Shown one piece after another: positions 23,602 to 31,761 of a stretch of 64,000 nucleotides of DNA. Each line of letters opens with the position of its first letter. Position 1 is the stretch's first letter. The DNA is from Actinomycetes bacterium (lineage in GTDB: Bacteria; Actinomycetota; Acidimicrobiia; Acidimicrobiales; Aldehydirespiratoraceae). The notes under the pieces are model-generated. The model did not search any database and was not told the origin of the DNA. It saw nothing but the letters and a program-made list of their open reading frames with translations. The position numbers were made by a program, and so were the translations under genes. Location: NCBI GenBank assembly GCA_024276495.1, contig JAJRXC010000110.1, forward strand, positions 38,959-102,958, given 5' to 3'.

Positions 23602-24132
23602 GTGGACGAGGACGAGGCACGGTTGATTCTCGGCGTCGCGGTCGGCGGGGACGAAAAGGAGCTGCGGGCCGCGCATCGCCGACGCATCCGCGACGCACAT
23701 CCCGACGCGGGGGGAACGGCGCGCGAGGCGTCGCGGATCAACGAGGCGGTACGGGTGCTGCGGCGAGCTCAGGGCAAGACGGTGTCGCCGGTCCGGCCGC
23801 CGTCGCGACCGCCGGCGCCGTCGCGGCCGGCGACGCCCCCGCCGGGCGATGTCGACGGCTACTTCCTGATCGACTGCCCTCCCGACGAGCTCCTGGCTCG
23901 GTTGGTCGAGGCCGGACACGTCGTCGGCGAGGTCGTCTTCATGGATCCTCACGGTGGCCTGCTCGAGATCGTCGTCGGTGAGGCTCCCGCGGTCGGCCAG
24001 CTCGCGGTGACAGTCGGTGCGGTCGGACCCGACGGGACGCCCGTCTCCTTCACGCTCGACCCCTTGGGGGTGACACCGGCCCCACCGATCGGTGAGATCG
24101 TCGCCGCGTTGATGGCCGAGCTCGGCACCTGA
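23602..24132 (+). CDS. J-domain-like protein with unknown C-terminal domain
   Basis: 176 aa. The first 55 residues form a short J-domain-like unit: 'EARLILGVAVGGDEKELRAAHRRR', then the diagnostic 'DAHPDAGGT' (HPD) and 'REASRINEAVRVL'. A Pro-rich linker (about 62-84) leads to a conserved-looking domain of unknown function beginning 'DGYFLIDCPPDELLARLVEAGHVVGEVVF'-type sequence. J domains stimulate Hsp70; whether this one does is inferred from the HPD alone. GTG start supported by the upstream -10-like element rather than a ribosome site. Confidence 0.72.
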   Translation: MDEDEARLILGVAVGGDEKELRAAHRRRIRDAHPDAGGTAREASRINEAVRVLRRAQGKTVSPVRPPSRPPAPSRPATPPPGDVDGYFLIDCPPDELLARLVEAGHVVGEVVFMDPHGGLLEIVVGEAPAVGQLAVTVGAVGPDGTPVSFTLDPLGVTPAPPIGEIVAALMAELGT

Positions 24133-24150
24133 CCCGGGGTGCCACCGGCA

Positions 24151-25005
24151 TCAACCGAGGGCGGTTGGTCCCAGCCGTCGAAGCACTCGCGCCGCGACGC
24201 GGTGGCCGGCGTGAACCGCGGCGACCGCGTCGGCGCCGCGGCGACGCGACGCGAGGAACCCGGCCATGAAGCCGTCACCCGCGCCGGTGCGGTCGAGGAT
24301 GTCGTCGACCGGCGGGACTTCGACCGCTCGAACGTCGTGCCCCTCCATCACGAGGGTCGGACGGCGCCCGTTGGTCACAACGGTGACCGTGGCACCGGCG
24401 ATCGCCTCTCTGGCGGCCAACCCGAGACCGGAGTGCTCGACGCGATTCACGACCACATGGGCGGGGCGCATCGTGGCGCAGAGCTGCAGGAACGGCTCGG
24501 CCCCGATGCTCTCCAACTCGGTTGCCGTCGGGCCGCCGATCGAGACAGGGAGTCGTCGATCCGCGACCTCGCCCAGGAGACGATCGACTGCGCTCGCCAG
24601 CGGGTCGTCGGTGAACGCCCCGGCCGCGAGATAGAGATGGTCGGCCTCCTCGAGCACCGAAGGGTCGATTCCCGAAAGTCGGCGTGACGCACCCCGGTCG
24701 ATCAGGCGGCTTCTTCCGCCCTTGCCGATCATCGTGACGATCACGCCGGTGCCGCCCGCGAACTCGACGCGGCTGTCGACCCCGCGGCGACGAAGATCCT
24801 CGACGAGGGTGTGACCGACATGGTCGTCGCCGACCTTGCCGACGAATCGGGGGGAGCCGCCCATCTCTGCGTCGAGCGCGGCGACGTTGGCGGCGCTTCC
24901 CCCCCTCACCCGCGCCGAACGAACCATCGCGTCGCCGCCCCGGACCGGGTCGGCCCGAAGTCGTACGAGGATTTCCTCGACCAGATCGCCCACGCACACG
25001 AGCAC
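24151..25005 (-). CDS. PfkB-family carbohydrate kinase
   Basis: 284-aa ribokinase/PfkB-type sugar or nucleoside kinase. Seen: N-terminal 'VCVGDLVEEILV', the PfkB signature 1 region 'VRGGSAANVAALDAEMG', 'FVGKVGDDHVGHTL', and the catalytic signature 'DRTGAGDGFMAGF' with the base Asp. Substrate cannot be assigned. GTG start at 25005 chosen because TAGGTT lies exactly 6 nt upstream. The neighbours are unrelated. Confidence 0.88.
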   Translation of the reverse strand: MLVCVGDLVEEILVRLRADPVRGGDAMVRSARVRGGSAANVAALDAEMGGSPRFVGKVGDDHVGHTLVEDLRRRGVDSRVEFAGGTGVIVTMIGKGGRSRLIDRGASRRLSGIDPSVLEEADHLYLAAGAFTDDPLASAVDRLLGEVADRRLPVSIGGPTATELESIGAEPFLQLCATMRPAHVVVNRVEHSGLGLAAREAIAGATVTVVTNGRRPTLVMEGHDVRAVEVPPVDDILDRTGAGDGFMAGFLASRRRGADAVAAVHAGHRVAARVLRRLGPTALG

Positions 25006-25011
25006 GGGGGA

Positions 25012-25017
25012 AACCTA
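25012..25017 (-). promoter_or_regulatory. -10-like hexamer for the PfkB kinase gene
   Basis: TAGGTT on the minus strand, 6 nt before the GTG at 25005; leaderless-type spacing, no evident -35. Confidence 0.45.
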
Positions 25018-25060
25018 CTTCGCGTTCGGGAGGCGTCGACGACCCGCCGACAACTCGACG

Positions 25061-26293
25061 TCACACGGGAACGAACAGCGCCGGATCCTTCGGCACGCCG
25101 TCGACGCGTGTCTCGAAGTGGAGGTGGGGTCCGGTGCTCCACCCGGTGGACCCGACGAGCCCGACGATGTCACCGGTGTCGACTTGTTCGCCTTCACTGG
25201 TCCGCAGGGCGCTCATGTGGGCGTAGAGGGTCGCGACGTTGCCCTCGTGCTGCACGATCACCGTGATCCCATAGCCGCCCTTGACCCCCGCGAAGATGAC
25301 GCGACCTTCCTTGGCGGCCCAAACCGCCTGACCGGACGAGCCGCTGATGTCGAAGCCGCTGTGGAGCCGAAGGGAGCCGAAGATCGGGTGAACCCTCGGC
25401 CCGAACCCGGACCGGACCTCGCCATCGGTCGGGAAGACGAACCCCTCCACGGATGCCGCACCCGGATCACCGGGGTCGAAACCCAGCTCCTCGGCCTGCT
25501 TCTCGCGAATCAGCTCGGTCAGCTCCTCCGCCTCTCGGGCACGACGTCGAGCCTCGTTCTCCCATTCCGAGATGCGGCTCTGCAGCTCGGCCTGGATGCG
25601 GGCCTGCACGGCGTTTCGGGCCTCGAGCTCGTCGAGCTCGACCTCGAGTCTGATTCGGAGCGAGTCGGCTTCGGCGCGGGCATCTTCACCGGCTCGAAGG
25701 TTCTCCTCCTGCTCCGCCTGGATCCTGCGGAGATCATCGAGCTGGTCACGATCGGTTCCGGCGGTGAAGTCGATCATGGCGAGACGGATCGCGGTCCGGT
25801 TGAGATCGATGGAGGTGAGCCACGGTTCGATCTGCCCCTGGGTCCCGACGAAGGTGTCGACGGCCCGATCCCGGATGGCCTGCTCGGTCCGTTCGATCTC
25901 CGCCGCGGCCGCCTCGGCAGCCTCTTCGCGGCGACGGACCTCGTCTCTCGCCGCGTCGAGTCGTTGGCGGGCGGCCTGGACCTGCGACGCCTGGGCGTCG
26001 ACGGCGGCCTGGATCGTGGCCACGACCTCTCCCAGCTTCTCGTCTTCGAGCTCGAGGAGCTCGAGCTGCTCGAGCGCGGCGGCCTCCGCGTCGCGGGCTT
26101 CCTCGCGGTCCTTTCGGATGTCGCCGATGGATTCTTCGGACTCATCGGGGGCGTCGGGCGTGTCGTTTTGCGCGGCCACCGGGCCGGCGAGGAACACCAG
26201 CAGCGCCACCAACGCCGAGGCGACGCGTCGCGCAGACCAGCGGTGGCGGCGGTACGGGACCGGTGCGGTCGGGAGGGGACGCGGAGCAGACAT
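25061..26293 (-). CDS. Secreted M23 (LytM) peptidase with coiled coil, EnvC-like
   Basis: 410 aa. A signal peptide ends near 'VFLAGPVAA|QN' (residue 41). Residues about 50-265 are an Arg/Glu/Ala-rich coiled coil of the EnvC/NlpD-activator type, and the C-terminal 120 residues are a LytM peptidase domain. Zinc ligands look complete: 'LHSGFDI' (HxxxD) and 'GPHLHFE' (HxH). It probably cleaves or regulates cleavage of peptidoglycan cross-bridges during division. Start ATG 26293 fits the signal peptide; a TATCGT hexamer lies about 30 nt upstream on this strand, so a short leader is possible. Divergent from the LCP ligase gene, another cell-wall gene. Confidence 0.92.
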   Translation of the reverse strand: MSAPRPLPTAPVPYRRHRWSARRVASALVALLVFLAGPVAAQNDTPDAPDESEESIGDIRKDREEARDAEAAALEQLELLELEDEKLGEVVATIQAAVDAQASQVQAARQRLDAARDEVRRREEAAEAAAAEIERTEQAIRDRAVDTFVGTQGQIEPWLTSIDLNRTAIRLAMIDFTAGTDRDQLDDLRRIQAEQEENLRAGEDARAEADSLRIRLEVELDELEARNAVQARIQAELQSRISEWENEARRRAREAEELTELIREKQAEELGFDPGDPGAASVEGFVFPTDGEVRSGFGPRVHPIFGSLRLHSGFDISGSSGQAVWAAKEGRVIFAGVKGGYGITVIVQHEGNVATLYAHMSALRTSEGEQVDTGDIVGLVGSTGWSTGPHLHFETRVDGVPKDPALFVPV

Positions 26294-26340
26294 GGGCGGA
26301 CAGCGGATGAGGCGCAAACACCAACGATACCCAGGCCCCT

Positions 26341-27426
26341 GTGACGGAAGTGGCACGCCGGTGGGTGGGAAGCGGCCCGCGGTCGTGGTGGACTTGTCCG
26401 GTGAGCGGCCCTCCGACCGATCCCCGATCCTTTCATGTGCCATCGACGCCACCGGCCGATGGCGCGCCGTCGCGTCCCTCGCAGCCGGGTCCTCGTCGGC
26501 CGCGCCGGCGGCGTCGGCGGGTGATCGTCGCCGTCGTGATCCTGATCGGCCTCGTTCCCGCGTACCTGGGCGTCGCGGCGTGGCGGAGCTGGTCCGGTGT
26601 CGATCGGCTCGATCTCGGTGACGTCTTGGCGGGGAGCGCGACGGCCACGAACTATCTCGTGGTCGGCACCGACTCGCGAGAGGGTGTCGATCCCGATGTG
26701 GCGAACTCCGGCGTCATCTTCGGGGCGGAGGGTGAGCGGACCGACACCATCGCGGTGCTGAGGGTCGACGGTGACGATGTGCGGTTGCTCGCGATTCCGC
26801 GGGATCTCTGGGTCGAGGTCGACGGTCGGAACCGACGGATCAACGCCGCGTTCGCCATCGGTGGCCCCGAGCAGCTGGTCCGAACGGTGCAGGACGAGCT
26901 CGGGATCGGGATCGACCACTATCTCGAGGTGGACTTCGCGGGCTTCCTGGCCCTGGTCGACGCCCTGGGCGGTGTCACGGTGGACTTCCCCTACCCGGCG
27001 TCCGACGCGAAGTCGGGACTCTCGGTGGCCGAGGCCGGGCCGCGACGGTTGGACGGCGGCGAGGCACTTGCGTACGTCAGATCGCGCAGCTACACGGAGA
27101 TCGTCGATGGTGTGGCCCGTCGGGACCCGACCGCAGACCTGGGCCGGGTCATGCGCCAGCAACGGTTCCTCGCCGCGGTGTTCGCGGAGCTCGGGTCGAC
27201 CCGGAACCCGTTCACGCTGCTCTCGGCGCTGGAGGGCGTCGCCGGCAACGTGCGGGTCGATGACCGGCTCGGCCTGCGGCGGGCCCTCTCCCTCGGTCTC
27301 GCGGTTCGAGGTGCCGACCCGGTCACCGCGACGCTGCCGACCACCCGGTTCATCACTGCCGGCGGCGCGGATGTGCTCCTGCTCGACCATGCGCAAGCGG
27401 CCGAACTGTTGGCCACGTTCGCGTGA
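26341..27426 (+). CDS. LytR-CpsA-Psr (LCP) family glycopolymer ligase
   Basis: 361 aa: a Pro/Arg-rich cytoplasmic N-terminus, one membrane helix 'VIVAVVILIGLVPAYLGVAA' (about 60-79), then an extracellular LCP domain. Seen: 'NYLVVGTDSRE', 'ERTDTIAVLRVD', 'LLAIPRDLWVEV' with the pyrophosphate-binding Arg, 'RINAAFAIGGPE', and 'ALAYVRSRSYTE'. The family moves polyprenyl-PP-linked glycopolymers (arabinogalactan in mycobacteria) onto peptidoglycan. The GTG at 26341 is the farthest start; GTGs at 26401 and 26437 are alternatives and would shorten only the disordered N-terminus. Confidence 0.9.
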   Translation: MTEVARRWVGSGPRSWWTCPVSGPPTDPRSFHVPSTPPADGAPSRPSQPGPRRPRRRRRRVIVAVVILIGLVPAYLGVAAWRSWSGVDRLDLGDVLAGSATATNYLVVGTDSREGVDPDVANSGVIFGAEGERTDTIAVLRVDGDDVRLLAIPRDLWVEVDGRNRRINAAFAIGGPEQLVRTVQDELGIGIDHYLEVDFAGFLALVDALGGVTVDFPYPASDAKSGLSVAEAGPRRLDGGEALAYVRSRSYTEIVDGVARRDPTADLGRVMRQQRFLAAVFAELGSTRNPFTLLSALEGVAGNVRVDDRLGLRRALSLGLAVRGADPVTATLPTTRFITAGGADVLLLDHAQAAELLATFA

Positions 27427-27439
27427 GCGGGCGACCCGG

Positions 27440-27970
27440 TCAGATCGAGTAGATCCCGTCGAGCACGACGAAGGCGGCGATGGCGGCACCGAAGCCACCG
27501 ACGATCGCCGCGGCGGGCCGGAGTCCCCGAGTCGGAGGTCGCATCGCGGCGAGGGCGGCGAGCGCCAGGGCGGGCGCGATGGCGATCGTGGTGACGGCCA
27601 CTCCCCGGTCCGCACCGGCGGCGACGGCGAGGATCGCCAACGCGGGTGAGAAGGTCGCGGGAACCGTGAGCGGCACGAGGCCGGCCTTCCAGCCGGCAAG
27701 GCCCGGTTCGGGCTTCGGCGGCGGAGCCACGACGTCTCTGAGCGACACCGCGACGAGGGCGATGCCCGCCGCGATGCGAGCCGACGGGCCGGTGACGTCG
27801 ATGGTGTCGAGCACGGGCCCGGAGGTGATGGCGAGCACGATCACCGCGCCGATGCTGACCGACGAGGCGACGACCACGGCCGGCGCTCGGTCGCCGGCGG
27901 GCGAGGCCGACGCCGCTCTGAACGGGTTGGCGGCGGCGATCGCGGCGAGAACGAGCAACGTGAGGGTCAC
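27440..27970 (-). CDS. Small MarC-like multipass membrane protein
   Basis: 176 aa, about six hydrophobic helices. 'AAIAAANPFRA' near the N-terminus, 'RIAAGIALVAVSLRDV' in the middle, and 'GLVPLTVPATFSPALAI' resemble the repeated pattern of MarC-family proteins ('NP' in helix 1, '..PL.LPLLAGPGAI'). The match is loose and the transport substrate of MarC proteins is unknown. Its GTG overlaps the stop of the upstream gene (27967-27970, GTGA), so the two are translated together; it converges with the LCP gene. Confidence 0.55.
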   Translation of the reverse strand: MTLTLLVLAAIAAANPFRAASASPAGDRAPAVVVASSVSIGAVIVLAITSGPVLDTIDVTGPSARIAAGIALVAVSLRDVVAPPPKPEPGLAGWKAGLVPLTVPATFSPALAILAVAAGADRGVAVTTIAIAPALALAALAAMRPPTRGLRPAAAIVGGFGAAIAAFVVLDGIYSI

Positions 27971-29154
27971 GAGGATGCTCCCGATCCGGCGGCCTGGCGG
28001 ACATCAGCGAGGATCAGAAGCGCCGACAGCGCATGCTGCTGGTCGTCCATCTGGGTGTCGCCCAGACGGAACCAGGCGCCGATCGAACGCTCCGGCTCGA
28101 CATCATCGGCGGCGTCTCGCGGTGTCACCTGACGTTGCACCAACAACCACGCAGCGCAATCGGCCCGCTCCGTGAGCACGTCGAAGTCGTCGGTTCTCTC
28201 CCCGCGGCGCATCAGCCACAGAAGATGATTCCCGATCCCCTCCTCGAGCGTTCCGACACCGGCCGCGAGCGCGATCGGACCCCGGGTCAGCCGGGTCACC
28301 CCGCCGCGCCGTTGCGACTCGTAGCGGACCTGGAGCCCGAACAGCCCGAGCTGACGATCGAGCCAGTCGTCGTCGGCCGCCGACATAGCCGGCGGATCGG
28401 GCCACCGGTCCATGGTCTCGAACGCGTAGGCCGCCCAGTGGTCGGACAGCGGCGGCCACCATCTCTCGACCTCGTCCCGGTCGTCGATCAGGTAGCGCCG
28501 GATGCGAAGGGCGGGTTCGTCGAACCCTTCCGTCGGGAACGTCAGATGGAGACGGGCCAGCGCCCACATGACCTCGCCGGTGAAGAACGGAGAACGGTGG
28601 TCACCGGGCCCGGTCCGGCGGTCGATGTCGGCGCTGACGCTGCCGTCGTCGTTGACGGTGGCGGCCAGCGTGTGGCCCAGCGAGACGAGCAACTCGTCGA
28701 GGTCGGTCGCGCCCGTCGCGAGACGTCGCTCGTCGAGCGCGGCCACGAGGAGCCCGGTCGCGCCGGACGGGAGCGTCGGGCCGCCCCCGAACGCCGGCCC
28801 GACGCTGGTGTCGACCAGTCGGCGTTCGACTCGGGCGAAGGCGCGCGTGGCGACCTCGCCGGCCCCTTCGATGCTGGCCCGTTCGGCTTGCCAGAGCGAA
28901 AGCAGCACCCCGGCATGGCGGGTGTCGTTGTAGCCGGGCTCGGGTTGTGCACGGTCCCGGTCGTAGCGGTAGAGGAAGTCGCCGTCCGCTTCGATGTTGG
29001 CGGCGAACCAGTCGACCGCGAGTTGCGCTGCCTGCCGGAGATCCTCGTCGGTCGGGCGCCCGCAGCGTTCGGGGTGCACGGCGATCCCGGTCAGGCCGAA
29101 GACCAGCGTCCAGCCGAGGGCGATGAACAGGAGGCGGCGGGTCAGGGCGGACAC
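27967..29154 (-). CDS. Membrane-anchored protein with alpha/alpha-barrel-like fold, function unknown
   Basis: 395 aa. One N-terminal hydrophobic segment (about 8-26) reads as a signal anchor. The rest is helical with motifs reminiscent of six-hairpin (alpha/alpha) glycosidase or lyase folds: 'AAQLAVDWFAANIEADGDFLY' type opening, 'GYNDTRHAGVLLSLWQ', 'GEVMWALARLHLTFP', 'HWAAYAFETMDRWPD'. No catalytic residues can be assigned. GTG start at 29154 has TAGGTT exactly 6 nt upstream. Coupled to the MarC-like gene downstream; the Rieske oxygenase gene ends 9 nt upstream on the same strand. Confidence 0.6.
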   Translation of the reverse strand: MSALTRRLLFIALGWTLVFGLTGIAVHPERCGRPTDEDLRQAAQLAVDWFAANIEADGDFLYRYDRDRAQPEPGYNDTRHAGVLLSLWQAERASIEGAGEVATRAFARVERRLVDTSVGPAFGGGPTLPSGATGLLVAALDERRLATGATDLDELLVSLGHTLAATVNDDGSVSADIDRRTGPGDHRSPFFTGEVMWALARLHLTFPTEGFDEPALRIRRYLIDDRDEVERWWPPLSDHWAAYAFETMDRWPDPPAMSAADDDWLDRQLGLFGLQVRYESQRRGGVTRLTRGPIALAAGVGTLEEGIGNHLLWLMRRGERTDDFDVLTERADCAAWLLVQRQVTPRDAADDVEPERSIGAWFRLGDTQMDDQQHALSALLILADVRQAAGSGASS

Positions 29155-29160
29155 GTCGGC

Positions 29161-29166
29161 AACCTA
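29161..29166 (-). promoter_or_regulatory. -10-like hexamer for the alpha/alpha-barrel-like gene
   Basis: TAGGTT on the minus strand, 6 nt before the GTG at 29154. It overlaps the 3' end of the Rieske oxygenase gene, so the pair downstream may have its own leaderless promoter. Confidence 0.45.
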
Positions 29167-30336
29167 GCGTCGCGGGGGGAGAACGGGCGCGTCGGACGCG
29201 GCGCCCGACGCCGTGCCGGGTGACCGATCGTCGATGCACGCGAGGAGCCAGCGACGGAAGTGCCATGTCGCCGCCTCCAGGTGACTGATTCGTCCGGGTC
29301 GAGCGAAGCGGGACCGCAGCCCTTGTGCAGTTCGTCGGTTCACCCGCACGTCCTCGCGGTTGACGGCGTCGAGCGCATCCAGCAGCGCCACACCGATCCC
29401 GGGATCATCCGAGTGCTCGGGCAGCGTGAAGACCTCGATCTGCATGCTCGTCGTGTTGACGTCTTCGGGTGTGAGCCGGAACCAGGCCATGCCGATTCCG
29501 CGAAGCACGGCGAACGCCAGCGATGGGTACCGCACGATGGCGATGAACGGATCCTGGTCGTCGACCACACTGACGTGATCGACCGCGCTCCAGGGTTCTT
29601 CCCCCGACTCCGGCACGAACGACCGGTCACCGGGATAGACGGGCTCGAGCGTCTCGGGATGGGTCCCGCGGTGATGGTACGACTCGAGGAAGTTCTCGAT
29701 CGAGATCTTCCAGTTCCACGGAGACGGACAGTCCCTCACCCCGACCGACCGCATCTCGGCGATCCGCTCCCCTTCAAGGAGGGCATCGAGGGTCGGTGTG
29801 AGCGCATGAGGGGATGCGGCCCGCGAGTCGAGGTTGACGAGCAACCAGCCATTCCAATCCGCGAGGCGAAACTCGGCAAGGCAGTGGTCCGCGAGATCGA
29901 AGTTCGACGCCTCCTGCATCGACGGCGCGTGGAGAAGCGTGCCGTCGAGCCGGTACGTCCACTGGTGATGGGGGCACGACAGCGATGCCGCGGATCCGGC
30001 GCCCTCGATGATCGTCGTCGATCGGTGACGACAGACGTTGGAAAGGGCTCTGATACCGCCCACCTTGTCCCGAACGACGATCACGGGTTCGCCGGCAACG
30101 GAGGCCGTGAGATACGAAGCGGGTTCGGCGACGTCCGCTGAGCGTCCGACGGCGACCCAACCGGTGAAGAAGACGCGATCTTGTTCGGCGCCGAACCACT
30201 CCGGGTCGTCGAACAGCGACGGCGGCAGCGTCGAGGCCTGGTCGAGAGGACGCCGGCTCGGCTCGGCGCTGATCAGCAACGAGCGAATGTGCTCGGGAGA
30301 TCGGTGGCGGTTCGGCTGTGGGAGTTGTGTCGACAC
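29164..30336 (-). CDS. Rieske non-heme iron oxygenase, alpha subunit
   Basis: Aromatic-ring-hydroxylating-type oxygenase (390 aa). The N-terminal Rieske domain has 'CRHRSTTI' and 'CPHHQWTY', supplying the Cys/His ligands of the 2Fe-2S cluster. The C-terminal catalytic domain has 'NFLESYHHRGTHPE', giving the bridging acid and the two His ligands of the mononuclear iron. No reductase or ferredoxin gene lies nearby, so electron donors must come from elsewhere. The GTG at 30336 with GGAAAGG just upstream is preferred over the longer frame to 30447, whose extra residues are not family-like. Substrate unknown. Confidence 0.9.
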   Translation of the reverse strand: MSTQLPQPNRHRSPEHIRSLLISAEPSRRPLDQASTLPPSLFDDPEWFGAEQDRVFFTGWVAVGRSADVAEPASYLTASVAGEPVIVVRDKVGGIRALSNVCRHRSTTIIEGAGSAASLSCPHHQWTYRLDGTLLHAPSMQEASNFDLADHCLAEFRLADWNGWLLVNLDSRAASPHALTPTLDALLEGERIAEMRSVGVRDCPSPWNWKISIENFLESYHHRGTHPETLEPVYPGDRSFVPESGEEPWSAVDHVSVVDDQDPFIAIVRYPSLAFAVLRGIGMAWFRLTPEDVNTTSMQIEVFTLPEHSDDPGIGVALLDALDAVNREDVRVNRRTAQGLRSRFARPGRISHLEAATWHFRRWLLACIDDRSPGTASGAASDAPVLPPRR

Positions 30337-30475
30337 GGGGCCTTTCCGGCCCGTCTTCGCACCAGCCGGTACGGGCTCCCCTCGTCGGTGCGGCCACCCG
30401 GAACGGGGGCGCCCCACGAAGATAGTGAAGTGGGTCGGGATCGGCAATCGTTTCCGGCCGCGGCGGTGGAGGTCC

Positions 30476-30481
30476 TACGCT
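30476..30481 (+). promoter_or_regulatory. -10-like hexamer for the HTTM pair
   Basis: TACGCT exactly 6 nt before the GTG at 30488; leaderless-type spacing in the 151-nt region divergent from the Rieske gene. Confidence 0.45.
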
Positions 30482-30487
30482 GCCGAG

Positions 30488-30910
30488 GTGCACCTCTCCT
30501 TCACCCGGCTCGCGGTGCTGTCGGCGGCGGTGGTCGTGTTGTCGCCGCTGCTGCGACCACCGACCAGCGACACGTATCCGCTCTCCACCTACCCGATGTT
30601 CGCCGGTGATCGCGGGGCGGTGCACTCGATGGCGACCGCCGTCGCCATCGAGCCGGACGGCTCCGCAAGCCGGCTGTCGCCCGAGTTGATCGCCGGCACC
30701 GGCGAGGTGGTCCTCGCGTCGGTCACGGTGACCCGTGCGGTGCGGCGGGGCGAGTCGGCGGCGCTGTGCGCGGAGATCGCCGAACGGGTCGAACCCGGTC
30801 GCATCATCGAGATCCGGACCGAGGAGATCGACGTGGTCGCGTTGGTCGCGGACGGGGCCCCACCGTTGTCCTTCGTGACCGAGGCCCGTTGCCGCGGGGG
30901 TCGCGAGTGA
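30488..30910 (+). CDS. Secreted or membrane-anchored hypothetical protein, partner of HTTM protein
   Basis: 140 aa: a hydrophobic N-terminal segment 'LAVLSAAVVVLSPLL' and then a soluble domain of about 115 residues starting 'YPLSTYPMFAG'. The 'YPMFA' type motif is common in small proteins encoded beside HTTM or DoxX-like membrane proteins. No catalytic motif is seen. The GTG at 30488 is chosen from the -10-like element; longer in-frame extensions overlap the divergent Rieske gene. Its stop overlaps the GTG of the next gene (30907-30910), so the two are coupled. Confidence 0.65.
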   Translation: MHLSFTRLAVLSAAVVVLSPLLRPPTSDTYPLSTYPMFAGDRGAVHSMATAVAIEPDGSASRLSPELIAGTGEVVLASVTVTRAVRRGESAALCAEIAERVEPGRIIEIRTEEIDVVALVADGAPPLSFVTEARCRGGRE

Positions 30911-31761
30911 CGGCGCCGGCCGTCCCGACGCGCACGGACGTCGTCCGGGTGCTCGTCGCCGGATACGTCGCGTTGTGGACCACCATCCGGGCGACCGACC
31001 TGCTCGACACCCTCGACTTCGCACCCCGCCGTCTCGATCCGGTCGGTCCGCTCGCCTTCCTCGACGGGCCGCTTCCGGCGGTCGTCGTCGTCCTCGCGGT
31101 GATCGTCACCCCGATCGCGGCCGCGTTGATGGCCGTGGGTCGAGTGCCGAGAATCTCGGGTCCGGTGGCCGCGGCGGGATTTCTGTTGATCACGACCTAT
31201 CGCAACTCCTGGGGTCAGCTCCATCACACCGAGAACCTCGTCGCGTTGCACCTGATCGTGTTGGCGCTGGTGCCCTTCGTCCGGCGCCGCGACACGACCT
31301 GGGCGATGCAGGCCATGGCAGTGTTGACCGTCGGCACCTACTTTCTCGCCGGTGTGGCCAAGCTCCGCATCAGCGGATGGGCGTGGCTCGACGGCGATGT
31401 GCTCCGGCACCAGATCGCGTTCGACAACGCCCGCAAGGAGGTCATGGGCGATCCGCAGGCCCCGTTGGGCGGATGGATCCTGCGGCAGGGCTGGTTGCTG
31501 GCGCCGTCGGCGGTGATGACGATGGTCGTCGAGTTGGGGGCCCCGCTCGCGCTGGTGAGCCGTCGCCTCGCCGCGCTCTGGTGTGGCCTCGTCGTCGCGT
31601 TTCATCTGTCGATCGTGGCGTTCATGGCGATTCTGTTCCCCTATCACCTGCTGGGCATCGGTCTCGCGCCTCTTCTTCCGGTCGAACGGCTCGGGGCTAC
31701 GGTTTCGGGATGGACCCGACGATCCCGAACCGTCTCGCCGACATCACGGCCGACTGGTTGA
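30907..31761 (+). CDS. HTTM-like multipass membrane protein
   Basis: 284 aa with about six to seven hydrophobic helices. Features typical of HTTM (vitamin-K carboxylase-like) proteins: 'TYRNSWGQLHHTENLVALHL' in the middle, 'GTYFLAGVAKL' and 'GWAWLDGDVLRHQI', and a C-terminal 'FMAILFPYHLLGIGLAPLL'. Bacterial members are of unknown function and are often paired with a small exported protein, as here (GTGA overlap). Its last 52 nt overlap the start of the phosphotransferase gene. Confidence 0.75.
   Translation: MTAPAVPTRTDVVRVLVAGYVALWTTIRATDLLDTLDFAPRRLDPVGPLAFLDGPLPAVVVVLAVIVTPIAAALMAVGRVPRISGPVAAAGFLLITTYRNSWGQLHHTENLVALHLIVLALVPFVRRRDTTWAMQAMAVLTVGTYFLAGVAKLRISGWAWLDGDVLRHQIAFDNARKEVMGDPQAPLGGWILRQGWLLAPSAVMTMVVELGAPLALVSRRLAALWCGLVVAFHLSIVAFMAILFPYHLLGIGLAPLLPVERLGATVSGWTRRSRTVSPTSRPTG
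31698..31703 (+). promoter_or_regulatory. -10-like hexamer for the phosphotransferase gene
   Basis: TACGGT exactly 6 nt before the ATG at 31710, inside the 3' end of the HTTM gene. Supports an independent leaderless start for the interrupted phosphotransferase gene. Confidence 0.4.
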
